64,000 nucleotides of DNA from Brachybacterium sp. EE-P12 (GCF_003711805.1 NZ_QXCP01000006.1:62001-126000); one strand, 5' to 3'. Shown: positions 7,957-17,619, counted from the stretch's first letter. Notes: generated from the sequence alone by a model not told the origin. Translations and numbers: made by a program.

Positions 7957-8294
7957 CCGAGCACGAGAGCACCCGCCGCGAGCGCGCGGCGCAGGATGCG
8001 CGCGACATGCGCTTCGGACTCGAGGAAGCCCTGGACGGTGAGCTGCCCCGCGAGACCGTCGAGCGGATGCGCCGCCATACCGACGACTGCCCCGAGTGCG
8101 CGGACGAGTGGGAGCTGGTGCGCCGCATGAAGGAGCTCGTGCGCCGCAGCTGCGCCGACCGCGCCCCCTCGGACCTGCGTGAGCGGATCGCGGTGCAGTG
8201 CCGCACCGTCACGGTCACCCGCACCGGGCCCGACGGGTCCACCGTCCAGGTCACGCGCTCGACGACCACGCGGCGCACCCTCCCGCCGGAGTGA
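7953..8294 (+). CDS. rsrA: Zinc-binding anti-sigma factor, RsrA family
   Basis: A 113-residue anti-sigma factor expected to bind SigR and release it on thiol oxidation. The ZAS signature H-x3-C-x2-C is present (His42, Cys46, Cys49 in [14 protein letters not shown]), with a further Cys67 in VRRSCAD. The Streptomyces RsrA Cys11 aligns with the Ala of AQDARD, so the N-terminal redox cysteine is missing; there is no Cys before residue 46. The C-terminal third is Thr/Arg rich and may be disordered. Start overlaps the sigR stop by 4 nt (ATGA), so synthesis is coupled to the sigma factor. A strong palindromic terminator follows. Confidence 0.88.
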   Translation: MTEHESTRRERAAQDARDMRFGLEEALDGELPRETVERMRRHTDDCPECADEWELVRRMKELVRRSCADRAPSDLRERIAVQCRTVTVTRTGPDGSTVQVTRSTTTRRTLPPE

Positions 8295-8348
8295 CCCGCG
8301 CCGGTCGCCCCGCGCGACGGCCGCGGTGCACGTCCTCGCACCGCGCAT

Positions 8349-8384
8349 GACGAAGGGCCCCTCCCGCGGGAGGGGCCCTTCGTC
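8349..8384. terminator. Perfect 36-bp palindromic bidirectional terminator
   Basis: Positions 8349-8384 equal their own reverse complement. The arms run GACGAAGGGCCCCTCCC outward from a GC centre. It lies between the converging rsrA and bL37 genes, 54 nt past the rsrA stop and 24 nt from the bL37 stop, and can serve both. Confidence 0.85.
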
Positions 8385-8408
8385 GCGTCGCTCGAGGCGA
8401 CGGCGCGG

Positions 8409-8483
8409 TCAGCTGTTGGGGCGCTTGCCGCGATTCGCGCTGTTCTTGCGGCGAGCCTTGCGCTTGCGTCCTCGCTTGCTCAT
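8409..8483 (-). CDS. 24-residue ribosomal protein, bL37 type
   Basis: A 24-codon gene encoding a very basic peptide that starts MSKRGRKRK and ends in GKRPNS. Size, composition and end motifs match the small actinobacterial 50S protein bL37 seen in mycobacterial ribosome structures; this is from memory of the family. A strong AGGAGA ribosome binding site lies about 7 nt before the ATG, and the coding strand starts well outside neighbouring genes. It faces rsrA and shares its terminator. Easily missed because of its length. Confidence 0.8.
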   Translation of the reverse strand: MSKRGRKRKARRKNSANRGKRPNS

Positions 8484-8623
8484 CACGCTCTCCTTCCTTC
8501 GCCCGGATACGACCATCCGATTCTGCCACACCCCACCTCGAGCCCGTGCCCTGCGAGGGCCGCACTGCGGCGGCTGAGGCCGAGGTCACCCGGCCGGCGG
8601 GACGAGGAGCGCCCGGCCTCGGG

Positions 8624-9268
8624 TCAGTCGGAGGTGCCGAGCCAGGAGCCGAAGCCGCTGTGCAGCACGAGCCAGGCGATGAGCCCGTAACCGGTCTGGC
8701 CGGGATGGTCTCCCGCCGACCGTGCCAGATCGCTCTCCCACTGGTCATGGCCGATGAGCCCGCCGACGGTGTCGACGTAGGGGATCCGGCGCCGCCCGCA
8801 GACGTCCTCGAAGGCTCCCGACAGCTCCCGCACCCCGGCGGTCGTCCCCGGATCGCGGCTCGGCGCGGGCCCCACCACGAAGGCGGGGATGCGCAGCCGC
8901 TCGAGTCCGTCGAGGATCTTGGCGAGGTTCAGGCGGGAACGGGCCAGGGAGATGCCCTGCTCGACGTCGGCCCGGCCCATCGCGAGCACGACGCGGTGGT
9001 CGATCGAGCCGTCGGCCCGGCCCTGCTCGGAGAACCGGCGCTTGACGTCGTCGTCCCAGCGGTCGGCGAGCTCGGCCGAGGTCTCTCCGGGCAGCGCCGC
9101 GGAGAACACGTCGATCCGGCACTCCGCGCCCTGCTCGCTGGCCACGGCCCGGCCCAGCCAGCCCAGCGCGCGAGCGTCGCCGACACCGGCGAGGAGCTCG
9201 TCGCCGAGCGCGATGATCCGGATGCGGGAGCCCGGATCCGGGACGGGCGAAGTGGGCACGGTCTGCAC
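8624..9268 (-). CDS. SGNH/GDSL-like protein with the catalytic Ser replaced
   Basis: A 214-residue protein with the fold blocks of an SGNH hydrolase but degenerate catalytic residues. Block I reads IALGDELLAGVGD, with Glu where the nucleophile Ser of GDSL should be. Block II-like Gly is in SAALPGETSAELADRW, block III reads LAMGRADVEQG (no Asn), and block V keeps DHPGQTGYGLIAW (Asp and His equivalents). It may therefore be non-hydrolytic, a binding or regulatory protein, or use different chemistry. The GTG start has a textbook AGGAGGT 4 nt upstream. It follows kgd after an 80-nt gap holding a hairpin and a TAGAGT -10-like element. Confidence 0.72.
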   Translation of the reverse strand: MQTVPTSPVPDPGSRIRIIALGDELLAGVGDARALGWLGRAVASEQGAECRIDVFSAALPGETSAELADRWDDDVKRRFSEQGRADGSIDHRVVLAMGRADVEQGISLARSRLNLAKILDGLERLRIPAFVVGPAPSRDPGTTAGVRELSGAFEDVCGRRRIPYVDTVGGLIGHDQWESDLARSAGDHPGQTGYGLIAWLVLHSGFGSWLGTSD

Positions 9269-9299
9269 CGGGACCTCCTGAAGTGGACGGGATCGATCA

Positions 9300-9305
9300 A
9301 CTCTA
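9300..9305 (-). promoter_or_regulatory. Putative -10 element for the SGNH-like gene
   Basis: TAGAGT on the minus strand, about 32 nt before the GTG start and just past the kgd hairpin. It suggests separate expression from kgd. No -35 is recognisable; the upstream side is inside the hairpin. Confidence 0.3.
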
Positions 9306-9314
9306 ACGGCGGCA

Positions 9315-9341
9315 CGGGCCGCGGGGCGAACCCGCGGCCCG
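9315..9341 (-). terminator. Hairpin downstream of kgd
   Basis: An 11-bp perfect GC stem (CGGGCCGCGGG at 9315-9325 and its complement at 9331-9341) with a GCGAA loop, 7 nt past the kgd stop on the minus strand. There is no T tract, as is common in high-GC actinobacteria. Confidence 0.65.
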
Positions 9342-9348
9342 CACGCGC

Positions 9349-12300
9349 TCAGGCCTGGAAGGCCCGGTCCAGCAGGTCCTCCTGCTCGACCTTGTGGGTG
9401 GAGGTCGACCCCGTCGCGGGCGAGGCGGAAGCGGCACGGGCCACGACCCGCAGAGTGCGCCCCACCTCGACGGGGAAGTTCATCGCCATGAAGCCCCAGG
9501 CGCCCTGGTTCTGCGGCTCCTCCTGCACCCAGGTCAGCGGGGCGTCGGGATAGGCGTCCAGCACGGTGCGCAGCTCGTCCTCGGGAAGCGGGTAGAGCTG
9601 CTCGACGCGCACGATCGCGGTGCTCGTCGCGCCGAGCTTCTCGCGCCGGGCCACGAGGTCCCAGTACACCTTGCCCGAGGCCAGCAGCACCCGGCGCACC
9701 CCGGCGGGGTCCACCGTCGTGTCCGGCAGCACCGGCTCGAAGGTCCCGCTGGTGAAGTCCTCGACCGCACTGACAGCGGCCTTGTTGCGCAGCATCGACT
9801 TGGGCGTGAACACGATCAGCGGCTTGCGCGGTTCGGTCAGCGCCTGCTTGCGCAGCAGGTGGAAGTAGCTCGCCGGGGTCGACGGCGCGGCAACGCGCAT
9901 GTTGTCCTCCGCGCACAGCTGCAGGAAGCGCTCGATGCGGGCGGACGAGTGGTCGGGCCCCTGGCCCTCGTAGCCGTGGGGCAGCAGCATGACCACGCTC
10001 GAGTTCTGGCCCCACTTCTGCTCGGAGGCGGAGACGAACTCGTCGATGATCGTCTGGGCGCCGTTGACGAAGTCGCCGAACTGCGCCTCCCACAGCACCA
10101 GCGAGTTCGGGCTCTCCACGGAGTAGCCGTACTCGAAGCCCAGCGCCGCGAACTCCGAGAGGGAGGAGTCGTAGACGTTGAAGCGGGCCTGGTCGTCGGA
10201 GAGATAGGACAGCGGGGTCCAGGTGTCGCCGTTCTCGTGGTCGATGAGCACGCTGTGGCGCTGCACGAAGGTGCCGCGGCGCGAGTCCTGGCCGGCCAGG
10301 CGCACCCGATGGCCCTCCATGAGCAGGGATCCGAAGGCGAGCAGCTCGCCGTAGGCCCAGTCGACCCCGCCCTGGGAGGACATCTGGGTGCGGCGCTCGA
10401 GGACCTGGCGCAGCTTGGGGTGGACCTCGAAGGACTCGGGGATCTCCGCATGCGCCTGGCCGATCCGCTCGATCACGGCGCGGTCCACGGCGGTGGTGGC
10501 CGCGGCCGGCGCGGAGCCGCCGCGCTGCGCGGCGGGCAGGTCCAGGCCCTGGACGTTCGCATCGGTGGAGGCGCCGCCGGCGGCGTCGGAGCGGATCGAG
10601 GCGAAGGCCTCGTCGAGGTGCTCCTGGAAGTTGCGCACCAGGCCCTCGGTCTCCTCCTCGGTCAGGTCGCCGCGCTCGATGAGCGCCTCCATGTACTGCT
10701 TGCGGGTGGAGGCCTTCTCGCCGATCAGCTTGTACATCTCCGGCTGCGTCATCGAGGGGTCGTCGCCCTCGTTGTGGCCCCGTCGGCGGTAGCAGACCAT
10801 GTCGATCACCACGTCGCGGTGGAACTTCTGGCGGAACTCGAAGGCGATCTCGGCGACCCGTACGCAGGCCTCCGGGTCGTCGCCGTTGACGTGGAAGATC
10901 GGCAGCTGCGTCGACTTCGCGACGTCCGTGGAGTAGAAGGACGAGCGCGAGGAGTCCGGCAGCGTCGTGAAGCCGATCTGGTTGTTGATGATCACGTGGA
11001 TCGTGCCGCCGGTGCGGTAGCCGCGCAGCTCGGAGAGGTTCAGCGTCTCGGTCACCACGCCCTGGCCGGCGAAGGCAGCGTCGCCGTGGACCAGCACCGG
11101 CAGCACCGGGAAGTCCTCGGGTCGCTCGAGACGGTCCTGCTTGGCGCGCACGATGCCCTCGAGGACGGGGTTGACCGCCTCGAGGTGCGAGGGGTTCGCG
11201 GCGAGGTAGACCTTCGTGGACTTCCCGTCGTGCGAGGTGTACTCGCCCTCGGTGCCCAGGTGGTACTTCACGTCGCCGGAGCCGAGCTTCTGGCCGTAGT
11301 TGCCCTCGAACTCCTGGAAGATCTGGCCGTAGCTCTTGCCGGCGAGGTTCGAGAGCACGTTGAGCCGGCCGCGGTGGCTCATGCCGATGCACACCTCGTC
11401 CAGGCCCTCGTGCGCGGCGCCGTGCAGCACGGTGTCGAGCATCGGGATGACCGCCTCGCCGCCCTCGAGGGAGAAGCGCTTCTGGCCGACGAACTTCGTC
11501 TGGAGGAAGGTCTCGAACGCCTCGGCGGCGTTGAGGCGATCCATGATGTGGGTCAGCTCGGCCTTGTCGAAGGGCTCGCGCGGAGTCTCCATCTTCTGCT
11601 GGATCCAGGCGCGCTCGGCCGGATCGGAGATGTGCATGTACTCCACGCCGATGGTGCGGCAGTACGCGTCGCGCAGCACCCCGAGAATGTCCCGCAGGGT
11701 CATGTGCTCCTTGCCGCCGAGGCCCCGGGTCGGGAAGGTGCGGTCGAGGTCCCACAGCGTGAGGCCGTAGGTCTCCACGTCGAGATCCGGGTGGTTGCGC
11801 ACCTTGTACTGGAGCGGATCGGTGTCCGCCATGAGGTGCCCGCGCACGCGGAAGGAGTGGATCAGGTCCATCACCCGGGCCAGGCGCTCCGAGGTGGTGT
11901 GGCGGAAGGGGTTGTCCGGCACCCAGCGCACCGGCTGGTAGGGCAGGCGCAGCGCGGCGAAGACCCGGTCGTAGAACCCGTCCTTGCCCAGCAGCTTGTC
12001 CGCCATCCGCTTGAGGAACTCGCCCGAGGCGGCGCCCTGGATGATGCGGTGGTCGTAGGTCGAGGTCAGGGTCATGACCTTCGAGACCGCGAGCTCGGCG
12101 AGGGTCGCGGGGCTCGCGCCCTGGAACTGGGCGGGGTAGTCCATCGCGCCGACGCCGACGATCACGCCCTGGCCCTGCATGAGGCGGGGGATCGAGTGGA
12201 CGGTGCCGATGCCGCCGGGGTTCGTCAGGGAGACGGTGGTGCCGGTGAAGTCGTCCATCGTCAGCTTGCCGCTGCGGGCCTTCTTCACGACCTCCTCGTA

Positions 12301-13218
12301 GGCCTTCCAGAAGCCGTGGAAGTCGAAGCGCTGCGCGGCCTTGATGTTCGGCACGACGAGGCCGCGGGAGCCGTCGGGGCGGGGCATGTCGATCGCGAGG
12401 CCGAAGTTGACGTCCTCGCGCTTCATGAGGAGGGGCTTGCCCTTCTCGTCGAGGTCGAAGCCGTTGTTCATGTCGGTGATCTCGGTGACCGCCTCGACCA
12501 TCGCCCAGCCGATGAGGTGGGTGAAGGAGACCTTGCCCGCTCGATGGCGCTTGAGATGGTTGTTGATCACCAGCCGGTTGTCGAACAGGAGCTTGACCGG
12601 CACGTCGCGCACCGAGGTCGCGGTGGGGACGCCCAGGGACTCGTCCATGTTCCGCACGACGGCGGCGGCGGGGCCGCGCAGCTTGACGGCCTCGGGCTCG
12701 CGCAGCTCGACCGCGGGGATCTGCGCAGTGGTGGTGGGGACCTTGGCGGGGCGGTCGGAGGTCGTGGAGACCGACGGCGTCCTCGGGGAGGCGGACTCGG
12801 AGGATGCGTTCACGGCAGGGGATTCCTTCGCGGGCGACGAGGCGGCCGACGGCGCGGCCGGGGAGGGAGCAGCGGCCGCGGGGGCGGTCGGTGCGGGATC
12901 GGGGGAGGACGCGGCGGGGGCCGCGTCGGCAGGTGCGGCGGGCCGGTCCTCGGCGGAGGGCCCGTCGGGGGCGGAGGACGGAGCGGGGGCGGAGGCCTCC
13001 GAAGCCGTGGACGGCGCCGTCGCCGTCCCGGAGGTCTCGGTGCCGGGCCCGGTCGTCCCGGGGCTCTCGGCGCCTGCCGAGCTGGTGGAGGCGAAGTGCT
13101 CCGCCCAGCTGGGATCGACGCTCGAGGGGTCCTCCCGCCACTGCTCGCGGAGCACGTCCACGAGCCACTGATTCGGACCGAACTCCGCGGAATCGGAGTC
13201 CTGTGTCTGCTGTGACAC
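9349..13218 (-). CDS. kgd: Multifunctional 2-oxoglutarate dehydrogenase E1/E2 (Kgd/OdhA type)
   Basis: Actinobacterial fusion enzyme of the TCA cycle combining a succinyltransferase-like E2 domain with the ThDP-dependent E1, plus carboligase/decarboxylase activity in mycobacterial homologues. The 1289 residues comprise an N-terminal E1 tail (FGPNQWLVDVLREQWREDP, 13-31), a long Ala/Pro/Ser linker (about 44-168), the E2 catalytic domain (about 180-420, His390 in TYDHRIIQG) and E1 (about 450-1289, with HGDAAFAGQGVV and NNQIGFTT for ThDP and metal). No lipoyl domain is present, so a lipoylated partner must act in trans. GTG start; a TACGCT -10 element lies about 45 nt upstream, but the ribosome binding site is weak. 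Confidence 0.95.
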   Translation of the reverse strand: MSQQTQDSDSAEFGPNQWLVDVLREQWREDPSSVDPSWAEHFASTSSAGAESPGTTGPGTETSGTATAPSTASEASAPAPSSAPDGPSAEDRPAAPADAAPAASSPDPAPTAPAAAAPSPAAPSAASSPAKESPAVNASSESASPRTPSVSTTSDRPAKVPTTTAQIPAVELREPEAVKLRGPAAAVVRNMDESLGVPTATSVRDVPVKLLFDNRLVINNHLKRHRAGKVSFTHLIGWAMVEAVTEITDMNNGFDLDEKGKPLLMKREDVNFGLAIDMPRPDGSRGLVVPNIKAAQRFDFHGFWKAYEEVVKKARSGKLTMDDFTGTTVSLTNPGGIGTVHSIPRLMQGQGVIVGVGAMDYPAQFQGASPATLAELAVSKVMTLTSTYDHRIIQGAASGEFLKRMADKLLGKDGFYDRVFAALRLPYQPVRWVPDNPFRHTTSERLARVMDLIHSFRVRGHLMADTDPLQYKVRNHPDLDVETYGLTLWDLDRTFPTRGLGGKEHMTLRDILGVLRDAYCRTIGVEYMHISDPAERAWIQQKMETPREPFDKAELTHIMDRLNAAEAFETFLQTKFVGQKRFSLEGGEAVIPMLDTVLHGAAHEGLDEVCIGMSHRGRLNVLSNLAGKSYGQIFQEFEGNYGQKLGSGDVKYHLGTEGEYTSHDGKSTKVYLAANPSHLEAVNPVLEGIVRAKQDRLERPEDFPVLPVLVHGDAAFAGQGVVTETLNLSELRGYRTGGTIHVIINNQIGFTTLPDSSRSSFYSTDVAKSTQLPIFHVNGDDPEACVRVAEIAFEFRQKFHRDVVIDMVCYRRRGHNEGDDPSMTQPEMYKLIGEKASTRKQYMEALIERGDLTEEETEGLVRNFQEHLDEAFASIRSDAAGGASTDANVQGLDLPAAQRGGSAPAAATTAVDRAVIERIGQAHAEIPESFEVHPKLRQVLERRTQMSSQGGVDWAYGELLAFGSLLMEGHRVRLAGQDSRRGTFVQRHSVLIDHENGDTWTPLSYLSDDQARFNVYDSSLSEFAALGFEYGYSVESPNSLVLWEAQFGDFVNGAQTIIDEFVSASEQKWGQNSSVVMLLPHGYEGQGPDHSSARIERFLQLCAEDNMRVAAPSTPASYFHLLRKQALTEPRKPLIVFTPKSMLRNKAAVSAVEDFTSGTFEPVLPDTTVDPAGVRRVLLASGKVYWDLVARREKLGATSTAIVRVEQLYPLPEDELRTVLDAYPDAPLTWVQEEPQNQGAWGFMAMNFPVEVGRTLRVVARAASASPATGSTSTHKVEQEDLLDRAFQA

Positions 13219-13264
13219 TCTGAGATCGCCAGCCTTCTCACAATCGAGAGATACGGATGGACCC

Positions 13265-13270
13265 AGCGTA
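13265..13270 (-). promoter_or_regulatory. Putative -10 element for kgd
   Basis: TACGCT on the minus strand, about 46 nt upstream of the kgd GTG start, in the 123-nt gap behind the sensor kinase gene. It fits TANNNT; no convincing -35 is visible. Confidence 0.4.
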
Positions 13271-13341
13271 ACGGGCCGGGCGGGCCGACGTGCGCCGCGG
13301 CGCAGGTCGTGGGCGGCACGGAGCGACGGTGGTGGGGGACA

Positions 13342-14447
13342 TCACGCCTTCCGGCCGACGTCGGGGAGGACCACCCGGATGAGCGAGGAGCGGCCCTCGC
13401 TCGCGGCGGCGCTGCGAGGGTCGTCGAGCACCTCGATCGTCCCGCCGTGCAGTCCCACCGCCCAGCGGGCGATGGCGAGCCCCAGGCCCGTCCCGCCGGA
13501 GGAGTCCGCGGCGCCGCCGCGCTGGAAGCGCTCGAAGACGCGCTCGCGGTCCTCGCGCGCGATGCCCGGGCCCTCGTCGTGCACGTCGATGTGCACGCCG
13601 TCGTCCGCGCTCGTGCGGGCGGCGCTGATGTGGATCCGCCCGCCGGCGGGGGAGTGGCGCGCGGCGTTCTCCAGCAGGTTGTGGATCACCTGATGCAGGC
13701 GGGCGGCGTCGACGTCGACGGCGAGGTCCGGCGGGTCGACGTCCACGATCCAGCGCACGTCCCGGCCGCCCGCGGCGAGCGCGGCGGCGTCGACGACCTC
13801 GTGGAGGAAGGGGGTGAGCTCGACCTCCTCGAGGTCGAGCTCGACCACCCCCGCGTCGAGCCGGGAGAGGTCCAGCAGATGGTCGACCAGCTGGGAGAGC
13901 CGCTCCGTCTCGGTGAGCGCGACCTCGAGCGCGGCGGGATCGGGCTCGGTGACCCCGTCGACGAGGTTCTCCAGCTGCGCGCGCAGACCCGCGACCGGGG
14001 TGCGCAGCTCGTGGGAGACGTTCGCGACGAGGTCCCGGCGGGTGCGGTCGGTCTGCTCGAGCTCGGCGGCCATGGCGGAGAACGCCTCGGCCAGCTGCCC
14101 CACCTCGTCGCGGCTCGTGGCGCGCACCGGCCCGCTGTAGTCGCCGCGGGCCATCGCCCGGGCGGCCGCGGTCATCTGCCGCAGCGGCGAGGTCATCCCG
14201 CGGGCGAGCAGCTGGGTCGACACGAGTGCTGCGATCACGACCAGCGGCAGGGACAGCAGCGGTTCGATGCCGGCGCGGATGCTCACCTGGGTCAGCAGCG
14301 CCGCGACCGTCACGCTCACGCCCACCAGGATCCCGAGCTTGACCTTGAAGGAGCGGAAGCGGTCCAGGGGGCGCACATCGAGCCGATCGGGGACGCGGCG
14401 TCGGGCGGGCGCGCCGCCGTCCTCGCCGTCCCCACCGCGCATCGGGC

Positions 14448-14451
<4 letters not shown>
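13342..14451 (-). CDS. Sensor histidine kinase with minimal extracytoplasmic domain
   Basis: A 369-residue HATPase/HisKA kinase partnered with the response regulator just upstream. Two membrane segments (about 36-57 and 63-85) are separated by only a few residues, so there is essentially no outside sensor domain; the signal may be membrane-embedded. A HAMP region (about 86-135) leads to the H box VSHELRTP (His147), followed by NLLENAARHS (N), DEGPGIA and GTGLGLAIARW (G boxes). The ATG overlaps the regulator stop (ATGA). The ligand is unknown. The divergent M23 peptidase gene makes a cell-envelope stimulus a reasonable guess. Confidence 0.9.
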
Positions 14452-15260
<809 letters not shown>

Positions 15261-15265
15261 GGGGT

Positions 15266-15271
15266 CACTGT
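15266..15271 (-). promoter_or_regulatory. -10 element for a leaderless response-regulator mRNA
   Basis: TACAGT on the minus strand, followed by 6 nt and the ATG. This spacing puts the start point at the A of the ATG. No Shine-Dalgarno sequence is present. Confidence 0.5.
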
Positions 15272-15505
15272 AGACGGCGGGCCCTGAACGGCGTCGGAGG
15301 CGGGCGTCGGGCCACGGCGGGCGGCGTCGGCGGGCGACCGGGCCCTGCGAACGACGGCGGCGGGGGCGCGGGGAACGTCCCGACGTGACGCATCCCCTCG
15401 CGCGCCGGGCGCTCCCGTCAAGACCTCCCCACCTTTCTGCCAGATCGGCAAAAACTTGGCAATGACCCGACCGCGTGGCTCGCTCGGCGTCGTGACCTGG
15501 GCCTA

Positions 15506-15525
15506 GGTTGTTCGAGGTTGTTCGG
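15506..15525 (+). repeat. Tandem 10-bp direct repeat upstream of the M23 gene
   Basis: GGTTGTTCGA at 15506-15515 is followed immediately by GGTTGTTCGG at 15516-15525. One-turn spacing is what OmpR-family regulators usually bind, and the two-component genes are next door. This link is inference. Confidence 0.45.
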
Positions 15526-15622
15526 CGACGCGTACTTCCCCGTCCGGCGTCGCGCACGGGACAGCACCGTGCCAGGAACGCACACGGACGAGACTTGCAG
15601 TCGCAACGGAAGAGGGACACAG

Positions 15623-16486
15623 GTGGCGAATCATCGCGCTGACGGACGCGCCACGGTGCGCAAGCACCGTGCGGTCGGAGGGACCCATCGTGACGCCGCG
15701 CTCCCCGCGAGCGCTGTGAAGGTCGGTGTGCTCGGCGTCCTCGCCACCGCCACCATCGCCGCCCCCCTCGCCGCCGCCGCCGCGGGCATCGACGAGTCCG
15801 CTCCGACCGACTCCCTCGCCCAGGCCGCCCAGGAGCCCGCCGCCCCGCAGGCCGCCGCCGCGGAGGCAGCTGCCGCGATCGCCCCCGTCGAGCTGCCCGG
15901 CGCGACCGAGGCCGCCCTCGAGGAGCGCTCCGACGGAGAGGCCGCGAGCCGCTCCGAGGAGCGCACCGCCCCCGCCGAGGAGGCAGGGGACTCCGAAGGC
16001 ACCGGCATCGAGGTCTCCGTGCCCGAGCCCGAGCCCGTCGCCACCGAGGAGCAGGCCGGCGCCGAGGACGGCGAGAGCGCCGACGCCGGGTCGAGCGACT
16101 CCGGCTACATCCGTCCCGCCTCCGGCCCCATCACCTCCGGCTACGGCGGCCGCGTCCACCCTGTGCTCGGCTACTACAAGGGCCATGACGGCGTCGACTT
16201 CGGTGCCGCGTGCGGTGCCCCGGCGAAGGCCGCGAAGTCCGGCACCGTCGTCGCCGTCGAGTACCACCACGCCTCCGGCAACCGGGTGAAGATCGACCAC
16301 GGCAACGGGGTCATCACGGGCTACTACCACCTCCAGGGCTTCAACACCTCCGTCGGCGCGAAGGTCTCCCAGGGCGACGTCATCGGCTACGTCGGGTCCA
16401 CCGGGCGCTCCACCGGCTGCCATCTGCACTTCGCGAAGATGGACGAGGCCGGCAACTACTCCGACCCGATGTCGCTGCTGCGGTGA
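15623..16486 (+). CDS. Secreted M23-family metallopeptidase (LytM-like)
   Basis: Predicted exported peptidoglycan peptidase or envelope regulator of 287 residues. A basic N-terminus precedes a hydrophobic segment (about 32-55) that serves as a signal peptide or anchor. An Ala/Glu-rich low-complexity stretch (about 56-155) leads to a C-terminal M23 domain with the zinc motifs H188-x3-D192 (GHDGVDFG) and H267-L-H269 (GCHLHFA). All catalytic ligands are present, so it should be active. GTG start with AGAGG about 9 nt upstream; an upstream ATG at 15518 in the same frame would spoil the signal peptide. The stop overlaps the tsaD start (GTGA). Confidence 0.87.
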   Translation: MANHRADGRATVRKHRAVGGTHRDAALPASAVKVGVLGVLATATIAAPLAAAAAGIDESAPTDSLAQAAQEPAAPQAAAAEAAAAIAPVELPGATEAALEERSDGEAASRSEERTAPAEEAGDSEGTGIEVSVPEPEPVATEEQAGAEDGESADAGSSDSGYIRPASGPITSGYGGRVHPVLGYYKGHDGVDFGAACGAPAKAAKSGTVVAVEYHHASGNRVKIDHGNGVITGYYHLQGFNTSVGAKVSQGDVIGYVGSTGRSTGCHLHFAKMDEAGNYSDPMSLLR

Positions 16487-17541
16487 CCGCCTCCGGCGCG
16501 CCCGTCGTCCTCGGGGTCGAGTCCTCCTGCGACGAGACCGGCTTCGGGATCGTCTCCGACGGCGTCCTGCTGGGCCAGGGCCTCGCCTCGAGCGCCGCCC
16601 AGCACGCCATGTTCGGCGGGGTCGTCCCCGAGATCGCGGCCCGCGCGCACCTCGAGGCCGTCGTGCCCACCCTGCAGATCGCGCTCGAGGACGCGGGCGT
16701 CGAAGCCCGCGACATCACCCACGTCGCCGCGACCTCCGGGCCGGGCCTCGCCACCGCCGTCCACGTGGGGCTCGCCGCCGCGAAGTCCATCGCCTGGGCG
16801 CTGGACCGGCCGCTGTACGGGGTGCACCACCTCGCCGGCCATGCCGCCGCCGACACCCTCGAGCACGGGCCTCTGCCCGAGCGCTCGATCGTGCTGATCG
16901 TCTCCGGCGGGCACACCTCGATCCTCGCCGTCGGCGACCTCGTGCGCGATCCGATCGAGCACCTCGGCGACACCCTCGACGACGCCGCGGGGGAGGCCTT
17001 CGACAAGGTGTCCCGCCTGCTCGGCCTCGGCTACCCCGGCGGTCCGGCGATCTCCCGCGCCGCTGCGGACGGGGACCCCGCCGCCTTCGCCTTCCCGCGC
17101 GCGATGCTGCGGCCGGGCGATGCGCCCTTCACCTTCTCCTTCTCCGGGCTGAAGACGTCGGTCGCCCGCACCGTGGAGAGCCTCGAGCGCGCCGGCGAGC
17201 CCGTGCCCGTCGCGGACATCGCCGCCTCCTTCGAGCAGTCCGTCGTGGACGTGCTGGTCGCCAAGGCTGTGCGGGCCGTGCAGGAGCGTGGCCTGGACAC
17301 CCTCGTCATCGTCGGCGGCGTCGCCGCGAACGCGCGTCTGCGCGCCGTCGCCCAGGAGCGCTGCGATGCGGCGGGGATCGAGCTGCGCATCCCGCCGCCA
17401 CGGCTGTGCACCGACAACGGGGCGATGATCGCCGCGGTCGGGGACCTGCTGGTGCGCTCCGGCGCCGAGCCCAGCGGGCTGTCCATCGCCGCGGACCCCT
17501 CGGCCGTGCTCCACGGGGCCCAGCTCCCGCTGCCGCGGTGA
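16483..17541 (+). CDS. tsaD: tRNA N6-threonylcarbamoyladenosine synthase TsaD
   Basis: Transfers the threonylcarbamoyl group to A37 of ANN-decoding tRNAs. The 352-residue ASKHA protein shows the metal motif HHLAGH (His116 and His120), [18 protein letters not shown], the kinase-like [10 protein letters not shown] and the C-terminal [10 protein letters not shown] and CTDNGAMIA motifs. GTG start overlapping the M23 stop by 4 nt with no separate ribosome binding site, so it is translationally coupled to a secreted peptidase. The usual partners tsaB, tsaE and rimI are not adjacent; tsaC lies at 37.8 kb. Confidence 0.95.
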   Translation: MTASGAPVVLGVESSCDETGFGIVSDGVLLGQGLASSAAQHAMFGGVVPEIAARAHLEAVVPTLQIALEDAGVEARDITHVAATSGPGLATAVHVGLAAAKSIAWALDRPLYGVHHLAGHAAADTLEHGPLPERSIVLIVSGGHTSILAVGDLVRDPIEHLGDTLDDAAGEAFDKVSRLLGLGYPGGPAISRAAADGDPAAFAFPRAMLRPGDAPFTFSFSGLKTSVARTVESLERAGEPVPVADIAASFEQSVVDVLVAKAVRAVQERGLDTLVIVGGVAANARLRAVAQERCDAAGIELRIPPPRLCTDNGAMIAAVGDLLVRSGAEPSGLSIAADPSAVLHGAQLPLPR

Positions 17542-17603
17542 GGTCCCTCTCACACCCGGCGCTCCGGGCCCCGCGCCCGGCCTGCCGCACCCCCAGGTGT
17601 TGC

Positions 17604-17609
17604 TAGACT
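17604..17609 (+). promoter_or_regulatory. Putative -10 element for tRNA-Arg
   Basis: TAGACT lies 10 nt upstream of the tRNA 5' end, leaving only a short 5' leader. The same hexamer occurs before the CnoX-like gene at 52.3 kb. No clear -35. Confidence 0.45.
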
Positions 17610-17619
17610 CCTGGAGTCC

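Larger units (their letters stand above)
15261..15622. other. 362-nt divergent intergenic region, regulator / M23 peptidase
   Basis: No gene is seen here. The left end holds the regulator's -10 element. An AT-richer patch (15431-15465) contains an imperfect inverted pair TGCCA (15438-15442) and TGGCA (15457-15461). A tandem 10-bp repeat GGTTGTTCGA/GGTTGTTCGG (15506-15525) overlaps a TAGGTT -10-like element (15504-15509). A hairpin with 7-bp arms (GCGACGC 15525-15531, GCGTCGC 15547-15553) would then fall in the roughly 105-nt leader of the peptidase gene. These are candidate regulatory sites only. Confidence 0.4.

Noticed and set aside
9394-13215. A 1273-codon open frame on the plus strand opposite kgd
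   Set aside because: Its composition (Gly/Val/Ala/Arg/His) is that of an antisense shadow of a high-GC gene; the minus strand encodes a complete Kgd. The same applies to long frames opposite lysA-hom-thrC-thrB-rho (24945-28454) and the atp genes (44084-47293).
15504-15622. Possible ydaO/c-di-AMP riboswitch before the M23 peptidase gene
   Set aside because: Such riboswitches precede many actinobacterial wall hydrolases, but the leader is only about 105 nt and I cannot find the conserved core segments.
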